DNA from: Oncomelania hupensis
Taxonomy: Eukaryota; Mollusca; Gastropoda; Littorinimorpha; Pomatiopsidae
DNA: 64,000 nucleotides
Assembly: GCA_036898135.1 (NCBI GenBank)
Contig: CM072511.1
Span: 32,199,686 to 32,263,685 of the forward strand
Direction of reading: 5' to 3'
Positions 22,289 through 33,908 of the stretch are shown here, in pieces. Both the position numbers and the translations under genes were made by a program. The number at the start of each line of letters is the position of its first letter. The stretch's first letter is position 1. A model generated the notes under the pieces. That model was not told the origin of the DNA, searched no databases, and was given only the letters and a program-made list of their open reading frames with translations.

Positions 22289-22670
22289 ATGGACAGGCGT
22301 GACCATGCAAACAATGATGAGAGGGATAACGGATCAGTCTCAGAGGCAGAGGAGCCTTTGGGAGCTCCACTGCTGCAAAACAACTTTACATCAACAAGTA
22401 CTGGAAGCATGGAACTCGTGGGTGTCAGGGAGCGCAAACCTGTCAGGGTGACAGAGTTTGAATCTCAGTTCCGTCAGCCAGAGGAGAAAAGCACATTGGT
22501 GGAACTGGTGAGGGAGACCGTGCAAAAACAAGTGGCCAAGTTCTCTTTGAAGAAGAGCGTGGTATCTAACGTTCCTCTCCTGCGTTCTTTGGGTAGCTAC
22601 AAGGTTCTCCAGGATCTTCCCAGTGATGTGGTGGCTGGGCTGACTTCTGGTATCATGATGATTCCTCAAG
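22289..22670 (+). CDS. SLC26 copy 1, first coding exon
   Basis: This exon starts at its acceptor at 22264 with a 25-base leader, then ATG at 22289. It encodes 127 residues plus one base, ending SGIMMIPQ at a GTATCA donor. The N-terminal 110 residues are hydrophilic and end with FSLKKSVVSNVPLLRSLGSY. Confidence 0.93.
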
Positions 22671-25600
22671 GTATCATAATTTTGTACTTGACCAGTGCTG
22701 TACCCTTTGAAAAGGTTTCTCATAAAACCAAAAATGTTTTATTTTTACCTTGAGTTTTTTGAGTAAGACTCTATGGAGGTGGAAATTCAAGATGTTGCAC
22801 ATGTTATTGATGTGAGTGTCCAAGGAAAGACATTCGTCAATATGAACGCCAAGATTACGCACTGATTTGGAAATTTCTATATTGTTGTTTATCAAGTTTA
22901 GGGAATGTGTTAATAGATGAAGTTTGCTATTTGTACCAATGGCGACATAATTTTCCACGCTTTCTTTGCTAGTTTTAAAATAAAATTCAAGTTAGCTTTA
23001 AAATAAAAGTCAAATTAGCCAGTTAGGTCCTGAAGTCACGTTTCAGTTGTTTTATTTAAATATATGGTCATTCGTCATTTATGCAGCAATTTTCCTTAAA
23101 CTACAGTTATTCATGTAGAAAGTGGATAGTGTGCAAATTTAATGTATGACATGACACATAATTGAGTCAGTCATGATTTTGTAATATAAACTAAATTTTT
23201 TTTTTTTGCCTTATTAATTTAATGTACTCCCCCTATTTATTAAATCTGTTCCCACCTTTAATTTGTATCCACCTGCACATGAAATGTGTTTGTGTTTTAA
23301 ATTGTGAAGGTATAAAATCAACTCACTCTGATTTGGCCCTTTGCAGTCAATTGGACCCTATAAACAATTACTAACTCTCTCACTCTTCAATTCTAGCAAT
23401 CTGAATTCCCAATCCATGTATAATGTCTATTTGATATTTGTGTGGAGTTATTGGTCAGTTAGTTACTTATAATGTCTGCAGTCAGTTGGTCAGTCAATCA
23501 GTCTTACAATTGTTGCAAGTGTAACAATACTTAATACTGCCATAAATGATAAAACATTCATGTTACATGAAATGCTATACACTATGATCACAGAAAGTAA
23601 TGAAATAATATCTGTTTTTTTTTTTTAAATACAAACTAAAAAAATATGTAAGAAATTTTTTTTGGTTATGTTTCAGGGCTGGCGTTTGCCTCATTGTCCA
23701 CTCTTGATCCTATCATTGGTCTGTACATCTCCCTCTTCTCCTCTATCACGTATGTGTTGCTGGGCACTGGGCAGCAGACATCCTTTGGCTGCATCGCTAT
23801 CCTATCCATCATGATGGGATCCATTTTGGACAGGTATGAGATCAAGCTTCGAGGAAATACCTTTGGAACTGCATGTGAAGGAGCAGTATTGATGCCTGAA
23901 ACGACCACAGAGTCATCATTGTTCAACTCTACAACATTTGGCTCTTTGGTGACTGTCATCAACAATTTTACTGATACAGGGAATGATACATCACCGATGA
24001 GTAATGGGACAGACCCATTAGTGATGGAGTTAGCAGAGAAGAAACTACAGTTAGCAGGCTCTGTAACGTTGTTGTGTGGTATCATCTTCATCATATTAGG
24101 CAAGATAGGGTTTGGCAAGGTGACTGTCTTCATGTCTGACGCTTTGGTCACAGGGGGTAACAGTAGGTGCTGCATTTCATGTGGGCAGCAGCCAACTAAA
24201 TACCATGTTTGGTCTGAAATTACCACGCTACAATGGAGTTTTTAAACTTATGAAGTTGTGGTACAACATCTTGATCAATATTCACCGTTCCAACCTGGCA
24301 TGTATCATCGCTTCAGCTATCTGCATCCTTCTTATTTATGTAGTGAAGAGATTTGTCAATGAGAAGTACAAAGACAAGCTGCGAGTACCTATTCCAATAG
24401 AGCTGTTTGTGATGATTCTAGCCACCATTATCAGCTACTATGCTAGTCTCAAAGAAAACTTCCAGATAGGCATTGTGGGGCATGTGCCTGTTGGTATTCC
24501 TACACCACGTTTCCCTGACCCCAGTCTTGGTGTGGATTATCTTACAGATGGTCTTATCATCATTATTGTGGCCTTTGCTCAATCTGTGTCTATTGCCAAG
24601 CTGATGGGCTTGAAACATGGCTACAATGTTGATGCCAACCAGGAGATGTTCGCGCTGGGTGTTGTGAACGTGGTGTGTGCCGTGTTCTCAGGCTACATCT
24701 GTGGGGCTTCAGTATCCAGGACTGTTGTGCAAGATAGTGCAGGGGGCAAGACACAGATTGCTTCATTGTTTGCTGCAGCTTTAGTACTCTTAGTGATGCT
24801 GTTCATTGGCCCGTACTTCTATCATGTGCCTAAGATAGCACTGTCAGCTATCATCATTGTCAGTCTTCTCTCACTCATACTCCAGTTGCTGACCATCCCT
24901 GACATGTGGCGCAAGTCTAAAGTGGACTGCGCTGTCTTTGTCCTAACGGTGGTAGCTGTTGTCATCCTGGATGCTGACATAGGGCTTTTGGTTGGTATTG
25001 TTGTCTCCATCTTTCTTGTTCTTTTCCAGTCCATGAGGTCTTCGGTAGATGTCACTGTACATATTGTTGTGAGTGGGGTCAATTTCTGGAGGTCAGCAAA
25101 CAAATACTTCATGGGTCAAGAGATGTCAAGTATCAAGGTGGTCAGGATTAACTTCCCTCTGTATTTTGTTAATGCAGAGATTGTCACAAATGCCATCTTC
25201 AGCAAAACAAAATTAAATCCCTTGAAGGTAGCGAAAAATCTGAATATCAATATTCAGGCTAATGGTAAGCCATGTTTGGGACAGAAGAAGAAAAACGAAG
25301 TTGCTGGTAATAAGGTGACAAACCTAACAAATAATGTTGATGAAGAAATTAAAGGGAAAAGTAATCCTGATGCTACAGATGTTGATGCCATACACAATGG
25401 AGCCTATACGCCTGATGTAGAGATGGGCCATTCTGTGGATGACTTGAAACATGACAGGCCAGTCACAGCTGTTGCCACCAGTGGTAGTGTCCATGAGACC
25501 GACCATGGCCAAAGCAAAACCTTCACTACTCTCATTCTTGACATGTCTTCTGTGTCCTTTATTGATCTCATGGGGGTCAAGGCCCTAGAATTTCTTGTGA

Positions 25601-25785
25601 CCAAGTACAAGGCTGTGGGAGTGACAGTGTACATGACCAATGTTTCTGAGAACTGTTTGGACACATTGCAGAAGTCTGGCTTCATGGGCAAGCACGGGAC
25701 CTTTGTTTTCTTGACCGTGGACACTGTGCTTCAGCACTTAACGCTCAGCAAGAGAGGTCAGTCTGTTGAACAGACCCGTCTTTGA
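22289..25785 (+). CDS. SLC26/SulP anion transporter, copy 1, frameshifted
   Basis: SLC26 proteins exchange or channel anions (chloride, bicarbonate, sulfate, iodide) across membranes. Coding exons are 22289-22670 and 23677-25785. The exon junction lies in the SulP signature IPQGLAFASLSTLDP. The intact design is 829 residues: cytosolic N-terminus (about 1-110), multi-pass SulP core (about 115-575) including CGASVSRTVVQDSAGGKTQ, and a split STAS domain (IKVVRINFPLYFVNAEIV near 613-630; LILDMSSVSFIDLMG near 746-760) with a hydrophilic insert. An extracellular loop carries N-glycosylation sites (NFT, NDT, NGT). This copy has an extra G in a run at 24153-24157 (codon about 286) that breaks the frame; copy 2 is intact there. 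The start is the first ATG after the acceptor. The subfamily (A5/A6-like or other) is not assigned. Confidence 0.95.
22674..22958 (-). mobile_element. LINE reverse-transcriptase fragment in SLC26 intron
   Basis: The minus strand encodes YVAIGTNSKLHLL, SKSVRNLGVHIDECLSLDTH and INNMCN, the post-catalytic region of CR1/Jockey-type reverse transcriptases. It is a short relic next to the donor site. The copy is at 52499-52783. Confidence 0.85.
22959..23676. other. Rest of SLC26 intron
   Basis: This part is AT-rich. It contains a diverged fragment of the ~590-bp retroposon's 3' end at about 23331-23375 (CTGATTTGGCCCTTTGCAG...ATTGGACCC). Confidence 0.6.
23677..25785 (+). CDS. SLC26 copy 1, large terminal exon
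   Basis: The acceptor TTTCAG is followed by one 2.1-kb exon holding almost the whole membrane domain and the STAS domain, ending in TGA. Vertebrate SLC26 genes spread this over many exons. One extra base at 24153-24157 shifts the frame. Confidence 0.94.
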
Positions 25786-26327
25786 TGACATACCGGTCAC
25801 AGAGTATTGCTTCCTGTCATAGAGCTGCCAGTTCTAACAGTTCATATCCAAATGGCATGAAGTCCTTGTTCTATAGAAGACAAAATCTCTTCAATCTATT
25901 TTGAAATGCCAAAATACGCTCAGCAGATAATACATTAACAGACAACTAGGGGAAAGAAAGCTTTTACACTCTGGTACATTTGGCAGCTCTACTAGATTGG
26001 AAATACTGCAATAACATAGACTATCAATGTTATTTTTTTAGCTAGACTAACCATGTTGAATAACATTATTTATTAGGAAATTAAATGTTCTACTTTTTTG
26101 TTTCCAGTGGCCAGTATCATTGTAACTGGAAATATGTAAATCAAGATAAGAATACCGCTTGTTATTTATTATTTTATACCTAGCTGTTGGTCTCAGAATG
26201 CATAATCATTGTCATTATTGTTTGCATCATTTGTGACTGCATTCAGAATTTATGTAGGTGCATAATACTCCTTCAAGAAGCGCAATAATGATATTATCAA
26301 GAGCGTTAACAGAATGTCAGTACTGTT

Positions 26328-26333
26328 AATAAA
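26328..26333 (+). terminator. Candidate SLC26 polyadenylation signal (copy 1)
   Basis: An AATAAA lies about 540 bp after the stop codon. It is a plausible 3' UTR end, just before the LINE relic. Copy 2 has the same signal at 56152-56157. Confidence 0.35.
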
Positions 26334-26639
26334 AACGATGACACGTAAATGCAAAGTCCCTATAATTTAAGGGAGAGGAAAAGTTTGTGTAGAACACACA
26401 TGATAAAGGTGCCTGGCCTATAGAGTTGGGACTGGAGTTTATTGACAGCACCATGAATATAATCCTGATGAGATGCTGTCCTACTGGGACAGAGGGAATG
26501 ATAGGACAGATCTATCTCCTCTTCTCTGTTGCCAGTGGTTTTGCATTTGTGGATTTGTGCCATAGATACAGACGGCCATTTTGCACGCTGTGTTCTTGGC
26601 TCATCAGAGTAGCAGCTGGGCTTGCTGAAAATCAAGTAT

Positions 26640-27100
26640 AACTCTGTTTAAGGCTGTAGTAAGGCCTAATTCTCAACTATGGCAACGTAGTGTGGCACCC
26701 TGAGTTTATAAAAACGTATTGGCAAACTATAGAAGCTTTACAGAGGAACTTTACTAGATGCAGAGTAGGGCTTAAGGACATCAGCTATGAGGAGAGAGTA
26801 AGGCGTCTTCAGCTTCCTAGCCTGGAATATAGACGCCTGAGAGGTGCCATGATAAAAGTTTATACAATTATGCTCCACAAGTATGACCCTAAATCCACTT
26901 GTGCGTAATTCAGATGGAACTTCAACTCAGGGTTACAAGTATGAATTAACAAAGAAGACTGTTCATACTAGTTTGTATCATCACTAACAGAATTATTAAC
27001 ATTTGGAACAGTCTGCCACCAGAGGTTGTCACGGTTGGTGCCACAATCTCATTTAAGATTAGACTGGACGCATTTTATCAGGTTTAGTGATCTCCACTGA
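26640..27100 (+). mobile_element. CR1-like LINE C-terminal relic (copy 1)
   Basis: The plus strand encodes VWHPEFIKTY, LKDISYEERVRRLQLPSLEY and RRLRGAMIKVYTI (26690-26908). After a break it continues RIINIWNSLPPEVVTVGATI (about 26990-27090). These are the typical end blocks of CR1/Jockey-type reverse transcriptases. Stops and lost sequence make it a pseudogene. Confidence 0.88.
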
Positions 27101-29296
27101 CTGGATTGGAGACTCTTTCACACCCACCACCTTGGTTGGCACATTCTCAGACTTCTGATGCCTGAAGGCCTAACTCGGTGATGAGTAATTCAATAAAGCA
27201 TTTCAACTAGAGGGCAAAAGGCTGACAGCCTACGATGTCATCTACATGTATACTCATGCTGATTCATGACACTTTTACTATTTAACAGTAATTTGTTGTA
27301 GGTGTCATCTTTATTGGTGAATGTTACCCACTGCCATCACTCTGCAACAAGTGTACTACAATTAGTCAGGGGAAATTAAATAAAAAGGTTTAACGAAATG
27401 CAAATGTAATGAAACCAAGTAAAATGGATAGAGGGTAAAAAAATTCATAAAGAAGATATTATTACGAGAACCAAAAAAATTTGTTCATTGGTCCTAGCCC
27501 AGAAATACTCCATCCTCAGTAGTGATAATACCGTAGACCTAGGAGGGCGCAACACATTATGAACAGCACGCTCAACGAATAGTGAAATTGAGTCTGATAA
27601 CATGCAACTTTATCAAAAACACATACAACTGTAAGGTCATTATTTCTTGCGTACGGGGTTTGGAGTTTATTGCATGGTTCGGCATATGGTATGGTTTTCA
27701 CTATGAACTGTGGAGATTCTTTGACTTCAAAAAAAGTGGATCTCACCTATATAATTTTGAAGCAAATTTAACCATAGTCACGTTTAAGGTACCTGTCAGT
27801 GAAAATATTTTTACGGTCATGACGGACGACAACCATCTTTATAATGCCATTAGCGTGACCCAGATGTGAGCCTGAAAAACTAATTGAGGAAGTCAGACGG
27901 CAAAACGGGCTTCCCCGTTTGTGAGGTAGATAAGGAGTACAAGACGGGTTGGATGTGTGCTGTCTGTGGGTGTTGAATTTAATCCAGTCACAAGATATGG
28001 TATTGGCATGCACTGATAGCTATTACAAAAGGCAATTTAATAAGTTCTTTCAAGACCATTACGATTGACTTTCAGGGTTTGTGACATAAGAATGGATTCT
28101 CAGTTTTTTTTTTATAGTTGCGTTTTCAGTCGCACTTTTCAATTGACAGAAGCATGAACTTTACTTGGGGTATATGCAGGCCCAAGTTAAGTATGGCGCT
28201 AAAAAAAGGGGTACGCGTTTAGACTATAGTTTGGGTATACACTTAAACACACAAAAGTTGTTTCTGAGAGGTCACAATCCCTTTAACTAATTGCAGGTCA
28301 GAACTAGCAAACTTAGTTTTTTCATTTGTAAAAAGTTTAGTATGAATTTTGACCCTATCCGTTCCACCCCGTTTCATGGCAGCTGCATTTTGTTTTACCT
28401 TTTGGCAAATGAGTTCTAACTTCCCCCGGCTAATTTTGTAGCCTCAGAGCTAATACTCTTCTTTCAATCACTGACTGAAGTACACCTTACCCTATGAGTT
28501 ATAATACAGGTGCAGCTAATTATTGTTTTCCCCAGTGTTATATAAATCGGCAGACAGTGCCTTATTGCCTGGGGAACAAGTTTTTGTTTCATGCCAGTAA
28601 TGTCAGTCATTAGCTCATACAGTTTCAGACAAGGCCAGTTTTTTGTACTCTCAGACGTAGCTGATAATACTTTGATTTAGTCAAGAATCGGAACAAGCCA
28701 AATGTCGGTCAGTCAATCTGTTGGTCAGTTGCAGCCATATCTCAAAAACCATCAAATTAATTGTGTCCACAACATCATAGGAATATTAACAGGATTAGAG
28801 GCCAGATGCCTTCATATTTGAAAGATCAGGTAATTGGATGTCTGTTCTTTGCTAGTCACATTTTCAAAATGGCTGAACCGATTTGTGAACATTTTAAACT
28901 TTGATGGAGATAGTGTTATTCATTGATTTAGTGTAAACAAACCAGTTTCATTATGAAAAACATAAAATGTGTGTGGGTATTTGTGTCAGAGAATACATTT
29001 GAATGGCTTGCCATCTGATTTTTTCAAGCCATCGAGATCATTAATTTGTGCGCATAATTATATATATATTTTTTAAACCAGAAATTGTGTTTCTGAGAAT
29101 AGCTGTCAAATTTTGACTGGATGATTTTGTGTTGAAGAGGTTTAATAATATTTGCCGATACCTTCATAGAGCACTGTGGGTCAATGAGATATTATGTATT
29201 TTGTTGCAATATAATTAATTTGAACCATGACACATTGACATAGCATTGTATTTTATGAAATATATATGTATGTGTCATTTTATTTATTTTTATGAT
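27101..29296. other. Intergenic, no confident gene
   Basis: A 95-codon frame at 27582-27869 stays open in both copies, despite a 3-base indel, but matches nothing I know. A dispersed repeat with CAGTCAATCTGTTGGTCAGT and CATATCTCAAAAACCATC lies at about 28690-29020. The rest is AT-rich. Confidence 0.5.
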
Positions 29297-29760
29297 ACCC
29301 CCGTTGTGAGCCAGGGTTTTCTGTATTAATAGTATTCCCACTTTGTAAAAATGTAATGCTTTAAATTACCACTATTTCTGTCATTTTAATTTCTTCTTTC
29401 TCGTTCCTAATCTGTTCTATCGATCTACTATCTTCTTCGCTAGACCGGTCACCTAACTTTTTTCTTGAAAATTCTTGTGTATGGAATCTGTTGGATCAGC
29501 TTGGTGATATTGGACGCTTTCTGCCAAATGGTCACTAGGTTTTTTTTCTATGGTGGTATTATTTAGTAATGTATGTTTTTATATGTGTGCATTTTGTTAA
29601 TATTGTGTAATGATGTTTATATTCTATTTTGTTTTTGTAAACGGGGGTTCGATAAATTAGAGAATAACCTCAGCGTCGCCTGCATGGGATGCCTTTATTG
29701 TAAAGTGACAGGCTGGTGGAGTGCCTTCAGAGTTACCATTAGGATTGTTTCAGCAGATTG
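29297..29760 (+). mobile_element. ~590-bp retroposon family copy A, 3' truncated
   Basis: It starts ACCCCCGTTGTGAGCCAGGG and follows the family consensus through CGGGGGTTCGATAAATTAGA and GGGATGCCTTTATTGTAAAG. It stops at the junction with a LINE fragment, so the usual CTGGACC end is missing. Confidence 0.8.
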
Positions 29761-29805
29761 TCGTGTCCACTGCCTGAACAGTGTGTTAACCACACGAGAA
29801 ACCTA

Positions 29806-30062
29806 TCATATCCTATCCCGTAACTCAAAAGGTCGTTGGGGAACCCCAGATGATCGTTTAACCAGTGTACTCCATCTTTCTCTGTCCTCAGCAACCCTCA
29901 TGGCTTCGCTCAGTGTCAAGCCAGTCCATTCTCGAATGTTGTTATCCCACCTCTTTTTCTGTCTCCCTTTTCTTCTGCCAGATTGCACCGTGCCTTGCAG
30001 GATGGTCTTTGCAAGGCCTGATGCTCTGGTGACTTTGCCATATCATCGGATTTTTCGTTTGT
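29806..30062 (-). mobile_element. LINE 3' end fragment
   Basis: The minus strand encodes [40 protein letters not shown] and VPQRP, the C-terminal tail of the same LINE family as 16270-17400. The copy is at about 59649-59890. Confidence 0.87.
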
Positions 30063-31140
30063 TCACCACTATGAACATGTCATACACGAAAAACAACCAC
30101 CCTAACACATAAAACACTAGAGGGAACCATTACAACAATTTTATTCACACAAAAACAACATTATCATATATTTATAACTACCCCTCTCCCCCTCCCCTCT
30201 CTGTATACCAACAACCACACTTAACTATGAAAAACAAAACTAGTAAACAAACAATAATAACAAATGAAATGCTGATTTTTGGTAGAGTCTTTTTTGCTAC
30301 AGTCAATTCAAGATCGCAGGTGGCTGTAGAATAGTAAATTATTTAACTTATTTGCACAAAGTATTAATTATACACAAAGGTGTAATAATATTTTAAGCAG
30401 TAATAATATTTCTCAGTGGCCATAAATTATACAAGATACCTGACTGTAGAAAATGCCACTGCAACTAAGTATATAATATAATTTCTTGAATAAAATAATA
30501 AAGTTGTCTAAATTTATTCTTATGTATCTACATATGTGGCTTTATACATCCGGCACACAGGCGCTTGTATCTGGACACGCGAGCGCCTATGCCTTTGACG
30601 CGTCTCCTTTGGATCCGGCAACTGTCATTCTTTACAGTTCATTTTCTTGAGCAATTTTATGAGGGAATAATAGACAACTTTTCCTTTCTAAGTTTTCTAA
30701 CTTTCTAAGTTAAAGTCTCACTGGATGGCAGTCAACGACCAGAGTGGTTCCCCCAGGTGCTCAGGTCAGTAGAACCGCCAGGTTGTGTACATAGGCTCCC
30801 GGTGGTTCCGGTCAAAGCCCAGCTACGTCACATTCCAAGGCGGAGATGCCAATACCAGTACATGAAGACATACACCAGAGTAGATTCTTGTATTATTAAT
30901 CAACCAACATAGGAAAAATACTCACATGCTCTTCTGCATCACAGTGCTTATTACTATCCTTCTTCGTTATATCCATTATCACGTTCATTTCATAAATTAC
31001 CTCCCTTTATCATAATTGAAATGAACGAACTTTCCCAAATTATTTCCCTTTATTATAATTTGGAAACAATTTTATTGTTATTTATGAATGACCTCCCTTT
31101 TACAACCATTGGAAACAATTGATCAATTCCCATTTATAAA
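30063..31140. other. AT-rich intergenic, no gene seen
   Basis: Only short AT-rich tracts and a slightly GC-richer patch at 30540-30620 are present. Confidence 0.6.
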
Positions 31141-31848
31141 TATGTATTGCTTTAAATTCCCACTGTCGCTGTCTTTCTCCTTTGTTCTTTCTCATTCCTA
31201 CTATACTCTGTTCTATCAATCTACTATAATATCTTCTTCTTCGCTAGACCAGTCACCTACCTTTTTTCTTGAAAACTCTTCCGGGACAAACGGTCCAGTA
31301 GTCACCTATATGCGAAAGTGTCGTGTGACTATAATCTACAAACAACAACAACAACAACAACGGTGTTTCACCCGTCCCCTATACGCTTATGTGTCCGGGG
31401 ACGTTAATCTATAAAACTAACTAACTAACTAACTAACTCCTCATTTGTGTGTGAGGTCTGTTGGATCAGCTTGGGAGTATTGAACGCTTTCTGCCAAATG
31501 GTCACTGGGGCTTCCTATGATGTTATTATTTGGCAATGTAGGCATTTTATATGTATGTGTTTTGTTGACATTTTATAATGATGTTTGTATTTTATTTTGT
31601 TTTTGTGAACGGGGGTTCAATAAATTTGAGTATAGCCTCAGCGTCCCCTGCGTGGGATGTCTTTATTGTAAAGTGACCAGCTGGTGGAGTGGTGCCTTCA
31701 GTGCTACCACCCACTAGGGTTGTTTCGGCAGATCTTTTATGCGGATGAGGGGTGAGTCCTCTTTAGCGAAGTTGTGGTCTTGATTTTGTGGTCCTGATTC
31801 TGCTCTTTGTAGTCCGCTGGACCCTGTAAGCAATGACTAACTAACTAA
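31141..31848 (+). mobile_element. ~590-bp retroposon family copy B with an internal insertion
   Basis: It is 5' truncated, starting near TTGCTTTAAATTCCCACTGT. Relative to other copies it carries about 150 extra bases at 31285-31434. It ends CTGGACCCTGTAAGCAATGA followed by an ACTA-repeat tail. Confidence 0.88.
31285..31434 (+). mobile_element. Short insertion with (AACT)n tail inside copy B
   Basis: This block interrupts the consensus between GGGACAAA and ACTCCTCATTTG. It contains an AAC microsatellite and ends AATCTATAAAACTAACTAAC, the same type of tail as copy B. It may be a second, very short retroposon. Confidence 0.55.
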
Positions 31849-32400
31849 CTATCCCTGTCCAGCTGTCTGCATATAGAAAAGAGCATTCAGTGTCTCTTTC
31901 AAACTCTCCAACTGCGTTGAAGGCACTGTACACAGTCGGATCATCCCATTTTATATTCATTAAAAGACTCGATGCCTGATAGTTAAAATATATGTGAACG
32001 TCTTTATGTTGGAAATGTCCTTATGTACTGAGCTTTAATGTGTAAAAGCCTTAGCTTAGAAACTGTGCCTATCACAAATGTATTCAGGAGCTTAATGCTT
32101 AGGCCGCCCTCCCCCTTCCCCCCCCCCCCCCCCTTCAAATATATATGAACGTCTTTATGTTTGGAATGTCCTTATGTACTGAGCTTTAATGTGTAAAGCC
32201 TTAGCTTAGAAACTGTGCCTATCACAAATGTATTCAGGAGCTTAATGCTTAGGCCCCCACCCCCCCACCCCTTCCCACCCCACCCCACCCCAAAAAAAAC
32301 CATTCTTGTGTTTCACTTACAATTATGGCAAAAATCAGTGGGAATTTGTGAAAAATGAAACATATAATTGCATTGTATTTGTTTCTTGTATGATGACTTG
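31849..32400. repeat. Two-unit direct repeat with C-rich ends
   Basis: Two units share GAACGTCTTTATGTTGGAAA-like sequence, GTCCTTATGTACTGAGCTTT and CAGGAGCTTAATGCTTAGGC, each followed by a poly-C tract. They span about 31985-32290. Confidence 0.85.
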
Positions 32401-32566
32401 CTTATGATTACGAGTGAGTTTATGTGTGTGTGTGTGGGTGTGGCCATGTAGAAAACGACATTACTCTGACATACACTTGAAACTCTACATACTTTCTTTT
32501 GACTTTTTTTGACGGCCCTGTTATTTTGACGTCAAAATAGTGTTCCGGTAGAGTTAGGGCTGGGTT

Positions 32567-33125
32567 TTACCCCGTTGGGGTGCCGGGGGTTTCAGTATAA
32601 ATAGTATCCCCACTTTCTGGAAATTTAGTGCTTTAAATTCCCACTGTCGCTGTCTTTCTCATTTGCTCTTTCTCATTCCTGCTCTGTTCTATCAATCTGC
32701 TATACTATCTTCTTTGCTAGACCAGTCACCTACCTTTTTTCTTGAAAACTCTTCCTGGACAAGACTCCTTATTTGTGTATGAGGTCTGTTGGATCAGCTT
32801 GGGAATATTGGACGCTTTCTGCCAGTAGTCACTGGGGCTTCCTATGATGTAGGCATTTTATCTGCATGTGTTTTGTTGATAATTTATAATGATGTTTGTA
32901 TTTTATTTTGTTTTTGTAAACGGGGGTTCGATAAATTAGAGTACAGCCTGAGCATCCCCTGCGTGGGATGTCTTTATTGTAAAGTGACTGGCTGGTGGAG
33001 AGCTTTCAGTTTTACCACTAGGGTTGTTTCAGCAGATCTTTTATGCGGATCAGGGGTTGTCCGGTCCTGATTTGGCTCGGAAGAGTCCGCTGGACCTAAA
33101 GCAATAATCATATAATGTAATGTAA
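32567..33125 (+). mobile_element. ~590-bp retroposon family copy C, full length
   Basis: It is flanked by the perfect 12-bp duplication TAGGGCTGGGTT (32555-32566 and 33126-33137), which is part of the minisatellite unit it entered. It starts with the CCCCGTTGGGGTGCCGGGGG block and ends with an ATGTAATGTAA tail. Confidence 0.95.
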
Positions 33126-33336
33126 TAGGGCTGGGTTAGGCTTAGGGTTAGGTTAAGGGTTAGGGTTAGGGATAGCTTCAAAAAATAGAAAATGTCAAAA
33201 TAAAGTTTAAAAAAAAGGGAAGTGTGTCAAAATAATGTATGTAGAGTCTCACAACAGTCATCACAACGTCGTTTCTACAAAAATGTGTGTGTGCGTGTGT
33301 GTTGGTGTGTGTGGGTGTGTGTGTGTGTGTGTATAG

Positions 33337-33367
<31 letters not shown>

Positions 33368-33590
33368 CACTTGCACAGTGTTATCTGGACAAATCAGTGA
33401 ACATCTACATAACTTGTATTGACATGCCTCCTTGTTTTGACCTCAGAACAATGAACCGTTAGGGTTAGGGCTGGGTTAGGGTTAGGGTTCGAACACGTAA
33501 AAGTACTTAAAAATGGGGACGAAATATGACCCATTGTCAGCACAACGTATGTGGCGTTTCAGGAAAGTCATGATAATACTGTGTACCCCC

Positions 33591-33642
<52 letters not shown>

Positions 33643-33877
33643 GTGTCCTTGTTTACACAGTGTTATCAGGACAAATCAGTGAACATCTACATAAATTGTA
33701 TTGACATGCCTACTTGTTTTGACGTCAGAACAATGATCCGTTAGAGCTGGGTTAGGGTTAGGGTTAGGGTTCGAACACTTCAAAGTACTTTAAAATGGGG
33801 ACGAAATATGGCCCATTATCAGCACAACGTAAGTTGCGTTTCAGGAAAGTCATGATAATACTGGGCTGTGTGTGTGG

Positions 33878-33905
<28 letters not shown>

Positions 33906-33908
<3 letters not shown>

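Noticed and set aside
23666..24226. 186-codon minus-strand frame opposite SLC26, and similar antisense frames at 24418-25724 and 53490-55546
   Set aside because: Shadows of the SLC26 coding exon; the plus strand carries the clear family motifs.
33120..33180. True telomere
   Set aside because: TTAGGG words are short, interrupted and part of an internal minisatellite unit, with genes and repeats on both sides.
33222..33704. Cys/Val-rich frames in the GT repeats
   Set aside because: Artefacts of the (GT)n tracts, in both large copies.
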